From positions 1 through 64,000 of the forward strand of contig NZ_OANU01000014.1 of NCBI RefSeq assembly GCF_900089835.1: a stretch of DNA of 64,000 nucleotides, in the 5' to 3' direction. A program made the position numbers and the translations under genes. The stretch is from Vibrio thalassae (GTDB lineage Bacteria; Pseudomonadota; Gammaproteobacteria; Enterobacterales; Vibrionaceae). Of this stretch, positions 1 through 8,900 are shown piece by piece. Under the pieces are notes generated by a model. That model did not search any database, had not been told where the DNA came from, and worked only from the letters and a program-made list of their open reading frames with translations. Numbering within the stretch: the first letter of the stretch is position 1; every line of letters begins with the position of its first letter.

Positions 1-174
1 GTGACCCCAGTTCAACGCCATAATGGAGAGGATAGTACCATCTTAGCTAAGCGCAAAGAGCTTTATAAACAAGCGAGAGCAGCCAACCCACAGCGGTGGT
101 CAAACGAATCTAGAAACTGGGATGAAGTTGGTGAAGTTAAGCTAAATCCTGAAAGGCAGAAAGAAGCTGCTTAA
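1..174 (+). pseudogene. IS3-family transposase (OrfB), C-terminal end only
   Basis: The frame is open from base 1 to TAA at 172-174 and encodes 58 residues. The order VTPVQRH, LAKRKELY, NPQRW, then a closing KLNPERQKEAA is the usual tail of the DDE integrase of IS3-family elements, just after the catalytic core. The rest of the gene lies left of the window, so whether the element is intact cannot be judged. Its 3' end runs into an inverted-repeat-like IS terminus that cuts the next gene. Confidence 0.8.
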
Positions 175-178
175 AAAA

Positions 179-1435
179 TTAAAGGCGACAACTACCTTGA
201 AAAACGCCGTAGTCGCTGTCAGAACCAAAAGGTTTGTAGCTGTCAGGCGTTCGCTCCGCGTAAGGCATGTGTGACCCAGTCTGATGAAGAATAATAAGAT
301 TCTTTTGATTGAGGTCTACGCCGTCTAACCAGTTCAAAAGTTCGCTATCCAACACACCTTTATAACTGTTGTTGGTAATGCTGTAAGAGTCATCGTAATG
401 GTCGATCCAACCTCTACCCAACATAGAAACTAGGCTTAAACCATAGTTTGCTTGCGTTGAATAAAAGTGAGTAGTGTAGCCGTTTTCTTTCGCCAGTCGG
501 AAGATATTGGTGTCGCCACTACCAATTTGTTTTACGCCATTGGGCTTGGCAATCGCGTTGAAGAAGAAAGGAAGACTAACGTCGGTAAAGAGCCCGCCAG
601 AATAGCCTTCAGCGATGAAGCGATTGGCTTTTTTTGATTGCTCCTCGAGCCAAGGAGTCGTCGGTTCTGAATAGCCATAAACACTCATGTACTCGGACGA
701 TAGACTTTCACCCATGATAACGATGATATTATGAGCATTACCGCTTGAGGCATGAGAAGGAGCGTCACTTTGAAATGGTTTGACTCGAGAAAGTCCAAAC
801 ACTTCTTCTGGCACTACGCGAGCGGCGAAATATCCCCAAGTATAGAATGAACTTTTGATGGTCGAGTGATACATAGCTGGGAGTCTACCCAAGGTATTTG
901 ATTGGTTGATGGTCTGTCGGATTGGATAAAACAAAACGACAGCCACAGCAATAATACTGACCCAGTGTTTCTTGTGCTTAATGTTTTTGCGACCACGAAA
1001 TAACAAAAATATTCCTGAAAAGACCAATAATATAGCGAAGAAAGTCACGCCCATCGTTTTGGCAGCGTCTTTACCGGAGATCAGCACTTCTAGAAATTTT
1101 TCAAATAATAACCAGAGTTTGATGGGTGTTATGAAATAGCCATAGTTAGAGATACTAAAGAGCTGGATTGCATAAGAGACAAATAAGAATCCACCCAAAA
1201 TACCAGCGGCAAGCCAAGAACGAGAGTAGCTGATCAGTAATCCAAATATAAGAACAAACAAAGGAATATTGTAAGGTTCACCGATCGGAACAATATCGTA
1301 GTGAGCTCTGACTAACGCTTCAGCAACAAGCAATACTATGCCTACTAAAATGGAGCGGGTGGCAGCACTGAAGAGCGTTCCTTTCATCAGCCAATGTATG
1401 GGGTGGAGTCGGATATTTATATTTTCTTGTTTCAT
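179..1435 (-). pseudogene. Phosphoethanolamine transferase-like membrane sulfatase, truncated by an IS
   Basis: This reads as an inner-membrane enzyme of the EptA/sulfatase fold, which transfers phosphoethanolamine or a similar group to lipid A or glycans. The N-terminal ~180 residues hold about five hydrophobic segments. The periplasmic domain opens with IIVIMGESLSSEYMSVYGY and TTPWL, the family signature, and TDVSLPFF is the likely nucleophile region. The frame stops at 418 residues soon after HQTGSHMPY, where relatives continue for about 100 more residues containing the late metal-binding Asp-His. The last nine residues (GVFQGSCRL) come from the IS end. It is probably inactive unless the shortened form is tolerated. 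Confidence 0.75.
184..208. mobile_element. Probable terminal inverted repeat of the IS3-family element
   Basis: The stretch from ggcgacaactac to aaaacgcc follows the transposase stop by 9 bases, as expected for an IS3-family right end. It lies exactly where the neighbouring minus-strand gene loses similarity to its family. The last nine codons of that gene are read from this IS end. The outer boundary is inferred; the other end is outside the window. Confidence 0.6.
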
Positions 1436-1604
1436 ATGAATTTTGTGAAAACAAAGGAGAATAGGCTACAAAAGTCACTGAGTGACAATATTGCAAGAGA
1501 GGAAAGGTCCGTCGGCATAGAGAGTGTTTGCAAATTAAGCCCTCTAAGTTTATCAGGGTAGATGAGATTCGCTCGATCTTTGTCAAAACAAATCAAATTC
1601 AATA

Positions 1605-1641
1605 AACCAAAACACCCAACGTGATGCAGGGCGTTTTGGTT
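1605..1641 (-). terminator. Terminator-like hairpin after the pyruvyl transferase gene
   Basis: AACCAAAACACCC at 1605-1617 pairs with GGGCGTTTTGGTT at 1629-1641 with one mismatch. On the minus strand it lies about 20 bases past the stop of the pyruvyl transferase-like gene and is followed by a T-rich run. The rest of the gap between the two left-flank genes shows nothing distinctive. Confidence 0.55.
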
Positions 1642-1661
1642 AAGAGGAGCTTTTAGAAGCG

Positions 1662-2723
1662 TTAGGCCTCTGTGCCTATTGCTTTAGTCAAAAGTTGAAT
1701 ATATTGCTCTTCGACATTATGTCGATGTTTCAATAATGCTTCACTCTTGTCTGCAATATTCTCTATCGTAGAGTCGATAAGTTTAAGGAAATCATCAGTG
1801 CTTGTATTCAGGTCAACCATTTCCGCCAGAAAACCTTTAACAGTGCTTGCTCTAGGATCATGTGCAATCATAATTCCTGGAGTGCCTTGAGAAGCACACA
1901 TACCAATACCATGAACACGATAGCCTATAATCAAGTCATATTCTGAGAAGATGTCTCGATAGTCTTTAGCGTCAAATGAGTATCTCAGCGTTTCGTTAGG
2001 GAAATCTTTCTTAAACTCGGATAACTCGTCAATGTAATGAGCCACAAACTCGATTTCATAATCCGTGCCATATTTTTCAAGAATTGCTCGGTAATTCTTC
2101 ATCATGAAATCGTAGGTTGTTTGGGAGACATTATTACAAGCAACTGCGCTTGCAGTTCCATACAGAATGCCGATCTTCTTAACCTTGTTTACTTTTCTAT
2201 AGTCTCGACTTGAGAATAGAGCTGGACAAGGTAATTGATGACCACCAATCTCTTTAAGTCCGTTGTAGCTATCATTGTCACGGCAGGTAATGAGTTTTGC
2301 TTTTTTGAACACTTTTTGTTCGTCTTCAGAAAAGCTCTCATCGCCAAAATGTACTGGGCTGCTTGTTCCTAGCCCCATAAAAAGGGTTGGTACATCATAT
2401 TCTAGAATCGAACGATAGAGTTTTCTTGTTCTCAAACCGCGCCATTCTGGCGAACCTGCAAAGACGGCAATATCGGCATAATCCATAGGCATGCGATCTT
2501 TTACAGAGTTATCTAAAAACTTTTCAACAAAGTCTTTGCCTAAGGTGTTATCGATCTTTTTGATAAAATCGTACTTTCGAGCTCGTCTAATCTGTGGGTT
2601 ACGGTTAAAAATGATTGGATTGTGTTTACCAATAACCTTTTCAAGTAAGTACTGAGTACCCATTAGGATAAACTCATCTCCTGGATTCCACTGACGTGTG
2701 GTGGAGTAAACTACATTTTTCAT
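1662..2723 (-). CDS. Polysaccharide pyruvyl transferase family protein
   Basis: The 353-residue product resembles the CsaB/WcaK-type pyruvyl transferase family, which adds pyruvate ketals to surface sugars. It starts MKNVVYSTTRQWNPGDEFIL, a typical N-terminal NxGD-like loop. Later GSPEWRG, TCRDNDS and DLIIGYRVHGIGMCASQGTP match the usual C-terminal half, where the RVHG segment is the most conserved part of the family. The length fits the family. It lies just outside the island, on the chromosomal side of the left att repeat, so it was the natural downstream neighbour of yicC. The acceptor sugar cannot be told from the sequence. Confidence 0.75.
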   Translation of the reverse strand: MKNVVYSTTRQWNPGDEFILMGTQYLLEKVIGKHNPIIFNRNPQIRRARKYDFIKKIDNTLGKDFVEKFLDNSVKDRMPMDYADIAVFAGSPEWRGLRTRKLYRSILEYDVPTLFMGLGTSSPVHFGDESFSEDEQKVFKKAKLITCRDNDSYNGLKEIGGHQLPCPALFSSRDYRKVNKVKKIGILYGTASAVACNNVSQTTYDFMMKNYRAILEKYGTDYEIEFVAHYIDELSEFKKDFPNETLRYSFDAKDYRDIFSEYDLIIGYRVHGIGMCASQGTPGIMIAHDPRASTVKGFLAEMVDLNTSTDDFLKLIDSTIENIADKSEALLKHRHNVEEQYIQLLTKAIGTEA

Positions 2724-2770
2724 TATCTATGCCTGTTTATTTAAGGGTTCAGCGTTAAGCTAATATTACT

Positions 2771-2789
2771 CGATATTTTGGATCTGCTC
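2771..2789. other. Attachment site, distal to integrase (displaced yicC 3' end)
   Basis: cgatattttggatctgctc matches 25198-25216 with one mismatch. Read on the minus strand with the next bases it encodes EQIQNIE and TAA, the end of YicC, although no yicC body is attached. This is the original 3' end of the gene, displaced by integration. Confidence 0.85.
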
Positions 2790-2839
2790 GCAGAATAGCA
2801 TTGATAATGCCCTTTAAATCAATGCTTTCAATCAATTAT

Positions 2840-2879
2840 GGTGAGTAATCAATATTTGTTACTCACCGATATACTCACC
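2840..2879. other. Integrase arm-type or excisionase binding sites, left end
   Basis: GGTGAGTAA (2840-2848) and TTACTCACC (2859-2867) form an inverted pair, and TACTCACC follows at 2872-2879. The same TTACTCACC motif recurs three times by the other end of the island (25032-25085). Repeats of this kind flanking both core sites are what tyrosine integrases bind with their N-terminal arm domain; the binding protein is inferred. Confidence 0.6.
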
Positions 2880-2897
2880 AAAAAAATTTTGGTTAAC

Positions 2898-3122
2898 TTA
2901 CTGATGTTGCATCCACAGCAGCAGATCGGAGAGTAACCAAGACTTGGTTGTACCAACTTGCTTGGCTACCGGAACTTGGCCTTTTCGGCTTAGTCTCCAC
3001 CATGTGGTATTGCTGACCGAGGTGATCTGCTTGCGCTCAGCTTCTCTCACCAAGCGCTCTGACTCACCATAGGCGTTCAAGATCTCTGCTCTTTGTGTCA
3101 ACGTCGGTTCAGTATAAGGCAT
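2898..3122 (-). CDS. AlpA-family DNA-binding regulator
   Basis: This is a 74-residue protein. Its core (residues 23-70: LVREAERKQITSVSNTTWW, then RLSRKGQVPVAKQVG, then SWLLSDLLLWM) follows the AlpA/MerR-like winged-helix pattern: a recognition helix, a basic turn and a closing helix reading the ...W.. .D...W motif. Such proteins act as excisionases or activators of integrase in P4-like islands. Its start codon directly abuts the stop of the upstream gene (TAAATG), so it is the last gene of a three-gene operon running toward the island end, and its product may act on the ACTCACC sites beside it. Confidence 0.75.
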   Translation of the reverse strand: MPYTEPTLTQRAEILNAYGESERLVREAERKQITSVSNTTWWRLSRKGQVPVAKQVGTTKSWLLSDLLLWMQHQ

Positions 3123-3407
3123 TTACTTTTTCTCCTCTACTCGGTGGGACATCAGCCAGGCGTCGAGATCATCGCGCTTGAAGTACAGTTTGCGATTTGG
3201 CTTGTAGTGCGGAATCTGCTTGGCATGGGTCAGCTTATATATGTACTTAACTGACAAACCAGTGTATTGGGCGGTCTCTTCAGCACTAAGAAACTGCTTT
3301 TGCGATGTGATCAAGGTGCGGAGTTCTTCTGTTGCGGTCTTGATATCTGCCAGAAGCGCTTTAGCTTCCGCTCGTTCCTTTTGGGAAATGGGAAAGTGGG
3401 AAATCAT
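3123..3407 (-). CDS. Helix-turn-helix (excisionase-type, HTH_17) protein
   Basis: The 94-residue protein has an N-terminal helical stretch (residues 8-42, rich in Glu, Lys and Ala), then FLSAEETAQYTGLSVKYIYKL and KQIPHYKPNRKLYFKRDDL followed by DAWL. That is the MerR-like fold of the excisionase/HTH_17 family. Its ATG overlaps the stop of the DUF927 gene by ATGA, showing translational coupling, and the AlpA-like gene follows without a gap. Having two small MerR-like proteins in one operon suggests one recombination directionality factor and one transcription regulator, but which is which cannot be told. Confidence 0.75.
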   Translation of the reverse strand: MISHFPISQKERAEAKALLADIKTATEELRTLITSQKQFLSAEETAQYTGLSVKYIYKLTHAKQIPHYKPNRKLYFKRDDLDAWLMSHRVEEKK

Positions 3408-5098
3408 GCCTCACCTCCTTGTTGAAAGCGGCTGAAGTCAATGTTGATGTTTAAGTCTTTAGCGATTTGGTTGGGAAGTAGTTTGAAGTGCCTTTCTGCC
3501 TTCCCTGAAATGCTACTTTTAAATGTGCCTCGTGACGGTTCGTTAGTCTGAAGCCAGCCTTGCTTTTTTAATATCATGGCGGCTTGAATAACTTGATGAT
3601 CAAATTCGAGTTTTAGGCCAGTTTTAAAAGCATCACGGCGGACATGCCAACTCAATTCATGACTGTTCAATTTCCACCATCCGACATTAGTCTCCGCACC
3701 TTGTGGTTTGATTGAATACTGGCTCTTGGGAAGAAACTTGCGCAGTTGCTCGCGAATATGTCGTTCCTCGTAATCAAATTCTTCGCTGTAGTTGGCTAGC
3801 CATGCTTCAAACACTTTCCCTATTTCAAATTGGGCTGAACCTTTTTCCCAAGGTATGGCTCCTAGGTCGATAGCGAGCTCCCCAACAGCAGCTAGAAATG
3901 AAAATCGATCGGCAGCAAATGCAACTTGATTACTAGGATTGATTTGCAGGTTCTCAATCCAAATTTGGGAAATTTCTTTGATTTGAGCGGTAATGGTTTG
4001 TTCTAGGTCTGGCATCGCTGAAACCTGATTTAGGAACGGTTGCAAAGCCGTACCAAATTGTTGTTTCGTAACTTTGGCAATACGTTCTGCAAATTCTTTT
4101 GGTGACGCTGAACCATGTAGGTTTTCAAACACACCAAAAGTCTGAAAAAGAGGGATCTGAAAAAAACGCATCAACTGGCCAGCTTGTGGTTTTTTGTTTG
4201 CTTCTGCGAGCTTTTGTTCAAGGCTAACCTCACCTGTTGATAGCCCGATCAAACTCCAGTAATCCTGAGGTCTCGAACCACCGTCCTTATTACCTCTCAG
4301 TTTAGATACACCATTACCTATTTGGTAGATGACTTTGGAAACATCTTCAGGTTCTGCTTGGTGAAGCTCATCGAGTAAAACCAGCATGCAGTTTCTATCC
4401 TTAGCGCGACCTGCAAGCCCGTTTGCTGTGCTACTCCACGTATCTCGATATTGGTAGTCAGAATAAACAGAGGCTGATAAGCGAATTAATGTTGTTTTGC
4501 CATTTTTGGATGAACCCAAGAAATGGATTATAAACGAGTCCCAGTCGAGTTTATCGAGTAAGGGGGCTGCAAATGCCGCACACAAAGTGAAAATCATCAA
4601 AGCATTATCCTGACAGAGAGCGGCAACGTTATCTTGCCACTCTAAAAAGGTGCCATTGGATTTTAATTGACCAGGTGAATCACCGTTGTACATCACCTCT
4701 TGCTCACCGAAGCCAGCGACCCAACTTGGTGAAACAAATTGACTAAAGTACCAACCCGTCTTTTCAACGGTTACAACTGTTTTCTCTGGATTCTCACTCA
4801 TCAGGTAGTCGAGAATAAAGTGCCAGTACTTTGCTTTGTGGTGAATAAATAATCCAGTGTCGGCTAATGACTGAAGCATGTTTTTTCCGCTATCAGCCAA
4901 AATATCTTTCATTTTGAAAACGCGCTCGTGAGCATTTCCTGATCGAGATGTCCATTGTAAAAGTACTCCGAAGTCTTTCATAAAGGTTGGATCATAAGTA
5001 AAGGCTTTCACATGGGTTGGCCCAGCGATTAGTATTGGAGTCTTATCTTTCTGTTCCAAGACTAAGCCAATTTTTTTGGCTATAACTGTTTGGTTCAT
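3404..5098 (-). CDS. DUF927-domain ATPase (island replication/helicase-like protein)
   Basis: This is a 564-residue protein of the DUF927 family, common on P4-like islands and phages and thought to be a helicase-type ATPase. A P-loop, GSSKNGKTT, lies at residues 195-203. A Walker B-like CMLVLLDELHQAEP lies at 237-250, and the next 50 residues contain a sensor-like NGVSKLRGNKDG. The N-terminal part (20-130) is the region that often replaces the primase domain of P4 alpha protein; no primase zinc finger is visible. It is the first gene of the operon ending in the AlpA-like gene. It may drive replication of the excised island, but this is inference from family context. Confidence 0.75.
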   Translation of the reverse strand: MNQTVIAKKIGLVLEQKDKTPILIAGPTHVKAFTYDPTFMKDFGVLLQWTSRSGNAHERVFKMKDILADSGKNMLQSLADTGLFIHHKAKYWHFILDYLMSENPEKTVVTVEKTGWYFSQFVSPSWVAGFGEQEVMYNGDSPGQLKSNGTFLEWQDNVAALCQDNALMIFTLCAAFAAPLLDKLDWDSFIIHFLGSSKNGKTTLIRLSASVYSDYQYRDTWSSTANGLAGRAKDRNCMLVLLDELHQAEPEDVSKVIYQIGNGVSKLRGNKDGGSRPQDYWSLIGLSTGEVSLEQKLAEANKKPQAGQLMRFFQIPLFQTFGVFENLHGSASPKEFAERIAKVTKQQFGTALQPFLNQVSAMPDLEQTITAQIKEISQIWIENLQINPSNQVAFAADRFSFLAAVGELAIDLGAIPWEKGSAQFEIGKVFEAWLANYSEEFDYEERHIREQLRKFLPKSQYSIKPQGAETNVGWWKLNSHELSWHVRRDAFKTGLKLEFDHQVIQAAMILKKQGWLQTNEPSRGTFKSSISGKAERHFKLLPNQIAKDLNINIDFSRFQQGGEA

Positions 5099-5298
5099 AA
5101 GTCTGTCCTTAGTTGAAAGGCCGCGGCACTAGTTTTCAGCTGATTTCAGTTCATTTCGTCGACGATTATTATGGTATCTGTGCTAGCTGAATAATTAGCA
5201 CTCTGGAACTGTCCAAACAGGGCTATTTGGCGGTGACTTTAAGAGTGAGGTGGGATGATTTGGGGGAAATGGCTATTACATAACCATAAAGTGATACG

Positions 5299-5314
5299 CT
5301 TTCACATGTGAAAG
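5299..5314. repeat. Island palindrome, copy 1
   Basis: CTTTCACATGTGAAAG is a perfect 16-base palindrome. It shares this core with the 18-base copies at 16978 and 19794; the outer bases differ here (G on the left). It marks the left edge of the defence cargo. Confidence 0.85.
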
Positions 5315-5372
5315 TCATGGCGCAGCGCTGAAATTAATTGAAAAGACGGGCACTAGAAGCTGTTGTCGCAAG

Positions 5373-5546
5373 TGTACCGTTTTCTAACTGTACCGCTATA
5401 TCGGTACAGTTTCAGATAACTCTCAGAATATTGTTTTCATAAGTCATTATTTTTATGGGCTTTTAGCCAGAAGCATTGAAGTTAGACACTCCGACCAACT
5501 GTACCGTTTTGAACAAGTCGGTACAGTTTCCGCCGCACTCACTGTA
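5373..5546. promoter_or_regulatory. TGTACCG operator cluster upstream of the xre-hsdRMS operon
   Basis: AACTGTACCG, six bases, then CGGTACAGTT forms a 26-base inverted repeat at 5386-5411. The same arms recur 12 bases apart at 5497-5528. A lone TGTACCG lies at 5373-5379 and a CTGTACAG palindrome near 5540. Paired operators 111 bases apart suggest a DNA loop or two promoters. The neighbouring XRE protein is the obvious candidate repressor, by analogy with control proteins of restriction systems; no binding data can be read from sequence. Confidence 0.65.
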
Positions 5547-5705
5547 CAGATAGAGCAAGTTAGAGTTCTTTTCAGTGAGGTCGGTGAGTTGACGCGAGTT
5601 TCATCTTGCCTGCCATAATTTCATTTCAAATTGCATTTTTTCTCATCGCAACGAGTTTGTGATAAAATCCTGTTCCTTATGACTTCATCTATATGGATAG
5701 AAAAT

Positions 5706-5921
5706 ATGATTCGATGTCATCTTGCTCGCTTAATGGGAGAACGTAAGCTGCGTATTGCAGACGTTGTCCGTGAAACGGGCCTTAGTCGCAATACAGTCAC
5801 GCTGCTATATAAAGAAACAGCCCAAAAAGTGGACTTGGAAGCTATTGAGCGCTTGTGCGTTCTATTTGATTGCAATGTGGGAGAGCTGCTGGAGCGGGAT
5901 AATACTCAAGAGCAAGCTTGA
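5706..5921 (+). CDS. XRE-family regulator of the restriction operon
   Basis: The Cro/CI-type protein is about 71 residues from MIRCHLARLMGERKLRIADV. The helix-turn-helix reads IADVVRETGLSRNTVTLLYK, and CNVGELLE closes the domain, as in the short YozG-like family. An earlier in-frame ATG at 5679 would add nine residues; I prefer 5706 because family members begin with the MIRxxL stretch. It sits 45 bases before hsdR on the same strand, where control proteins that time restriction behind methylation are often found. The TGTACCG inverted repeats upstream are likely its operators. Confidence 0.8.
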   Translation: MIRCHLARLMGERKLRIADVVRETGLSRNTVTLLYKETAQKVDLEAIERLCVLFDCNVGELLERDNTQEQA

Positions 5922-5966
5922 ATTTGGCTTTAGTTCCAAGAATTAAGTAAGGATACGGAAGGTAAA

Positions 5967-8900
5967 ATGCAAACAACATCAAACTTTGTTTTTCTGAAAG
6001 AACACGACCCACTTTTTGTTGAACTAGCCTCTGGCGCTGAGCGTGTTTTTTCCAGCGACCCCAATACAACGTTAATCAAACTCAGACAACTGGGCGAAGC
6101 GTTGGCTCAACACATTGCAGTATTGGTCGGAATCGAGTTTGATGAGAAAACTACCCAAGCCGACCTTTTATACCGTCTCAACCGTGAAGTTAAATTCGAG
6201 CCAGTGGTACGTGAGCTTTTCCATACCTTACGTATTGAGGGCAACAAAGCGACTCATCAGTTTAAAACGCAGCATAAAGAAGCCCTTGATGGGCTAAAAG
6301 TGGCACGAGCTCTTTCGATATGGTTCCATCAGTCTTTCGGTAAGCAAGGTACCGCCTTTAAAGCTGGACCTTTCGTACCTCCGTCAGATCCAAGTAGCGA
6401 TCTTCGTTTACTTCAATCGGAAATAGAGAAGCTAAAAGCCGAGCTGACTCAAGCGAATGTTGAGCTGGACTCCAGCAAGCAATTTAATGACCTGATTAAT
6501 CGGGAAAAGGCCGAATACGAAGCACTTGCGTTGGCGATGGATGAAGAGTCAAAGCAACTGTCAGAACAAGCAAAAGCGCATGAGCAGGCGCTATCACAGC
6601 AGCAAAAAGAGTACGAATCCAAGTTACAAGACCTACAAAAACAGCTTGAGCAACAAGGTGAAAAAGCTGCTGCGGCACAAAAGCAGCAGGTAAGCAGTAA
6701 CACTCGTAGCGCCAGTCAGCAGATTGTTCTGAGTGAAGAGCTTACCCGAATTCTTATTGATCAGCAGCTAATCGAAGCCGGTTGGTCTGCCGACAGCCAA
6801 GAGCAAACCTTTAAAAATGGCGCTCGCCCAGAGAAAGGCGTCAATAAGGCCATTTCTGAGTGGCCAACAAAGCACAATGGCAAGGGAGGCCGTGCAGATT
6901 ATGTGCTGTTTCATGGCCTGACACCTATTGCGGTAGTCGAAGCAAAGAAAGAAAACACCAATGTGGCGGGTAAAATCCCGCAGGCAGAGCGCTACAGCAA
7001 AGGTTTTAAACTCGAAGGACAAATGCTAGGCGCATGGGAGATTGAAGGGCAAACGGTCGCATGGCCAGACGAGCTCGATGGCCACTACAAAGTACCATTC
7101 GTCTACTCCTGTAACGGTCGCCCATATATCCCACAGCTTGCTGAGCAATCAGGCACTTGGTTCCGAGATGTACGTGAGCCTAGCAACACTAAGCGTGCTT
7201 TGCAGCAGTTCCATACGCCTGATGGTCTGCTAGACCTACTGAAACGAAGTAAACAAGAAGCAGAGCAAGTCTTACAGCAAGAAGGTTTTGCTTACCTAAA
7301 GTTGCGTAGTTACCAAGAAAAGGCAATCACTGCCGTAGAAAACACCTTGGCGCAAAATATTCGCAGTGCACTGCTGGCCATGGCGACTGGTACCGGTAAA
7401 ACCCGAACAATCATTGGCTTAATGTATCGATTCCTGAAGGCTGAGCGTTTCAAGCGCATTCTATTTTTGGTTGACCGGACAGCTCTTGGGCAGCAAGCCA
7501 TAGACTCATTCAACGAAGCCCCACTTGAGCAAAACCAGACTCTCTCCAAGATCTACAATGTCGCAGAATTGGGAGATATGGCTGCTGAAGCTGAAACACG
7601 GGTGCAAGTTGCCACCGTTCAGGCCATGGTTAAGCGCATATTTATGTCGGATAACCCACCACCTGTAGATCAATTTGATTGCATCATTGTCGACGAAGCG
7701 CACCGTGGTTACACCCTAGATCAAGAAATGACCGAGGGTGAATTAGCAACAAGGGATGCAAGTCAGTATCTCTCTAGTTATCGCCGAGTTTTGGATTACT
7801 TTGACGCGGTCAAGGTCGGGCTAACTGCAACCCCAGCTAAGCACACCAGCGAGATTTTCGGTAAGCCGGTTTACACCTACTCCTACCGTGAGGCGGTCGC
7901 CGATGACTGGTTGATCGATCATGAGCCCCCGATCCGCTATGAAACTTTGTTGACTCAAAAGGGCATAGAGTTTGAAAAAGGGGCGAAAGTCTCTGCCATT
8001 AACACCCAAACCGGTGAAGTAGAATCGTCGGAACTTGAAGATGAACTGAAGTTCGAGGTCGATGCGTTTAACCGTCGCGTCATCAATGAAAATTTCAATC
8101 GGGTGATTTGCGAGCAACTGGTGCAGGAGCTTGACCCATTTGGTGATGAAAAAACCATGATCTTCTGTGCCACCGATCTTCATGCTGATATGGTTAAGCG
8201 CTTGCTGGATGATGCCTTCAAAGAACTCTATAACGGCGAGTACAATCAGGCTGCCGTTGCTAAAATCACGGGCCAAAGCGACAAAGTCGATCAGTTAATT
8301 CGTCAATACAAAAACGAACGCTATCCCAACATTGCTATTACGGTTGACTTACTGACGACCGGCATCGATGTACCAAAAATTTGTAACCTAGTTTTCCTAC
8401 GTCGGGTAAAATCTCGCATCCTCTATGAGCAAATGGTTGGCCGTGCCACCCGCCGTTGTGACGAGATAGGTAAAACCGTATTCCGCATCTACGATCCGGT
8501 AGATATTTACGCTGCGCTAAGTGAAGTCAACACCATGAAGCCGTTGGTGAAAGACCCCAATATCACCATCGAGCAATTAGTTGATGAGCTGACCGACCCT
8601 GAAAAGTTGGAGCAAGCCCTAAGTAGCCCGGGTGAGCAGCAGGGAGAGTCCCACGCTGATGTGGTACTAAGTCAACTCAGCCAGAAACTGATGCGTGTTC
8701 TACGTAAAGCGGAGAAGAAGGCGGAGTTTAAGCCTGAGCTTAAGAAGAAGCTGGATGAGCTGCAAGAGATGTGGGGAGTTGAGCCTAAGCTGCTGCATAA
8801 GCACTTGCACCAACTGGGGCCTAAACAGGCTGCACAGTTTGTGATCCAACAAAGCGGCTTACTCAATCAATTAGCTGAGGTATCACTGCTAATCGGTAGC

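Larger units (their letters stand above)
5099..5705. other. Divergent control region between DUF927 and the restriction operon
   Basis: This 607-base gap has no credible gene. It holds the first copy of the island palindrome (5299-5314) and a cluster of TGTACCG sites (5373-5546). It also has a motif, aactgtccaaacagggc at 5207-5223, that recurs in similar form at 20086 in the candidate oriT region. It separates two operons pointing away from each other, so promoters for both must lie here. Confidence 0.6.

Noticed and set aside
2771..2789. tRNA-type attachment site
   Set aside because: No tRNA gene can be folded here; the repeat codes for the end of YicC. No tRNA or rRNA genes were seen anywhere in the window.
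6449..6703. Cys- and Ser-rich minus-strand frame inside hsdR
   Set aside because: It is a by-product of the Gln/Ala/Glu-rich coiled-coil codons of hsdR.
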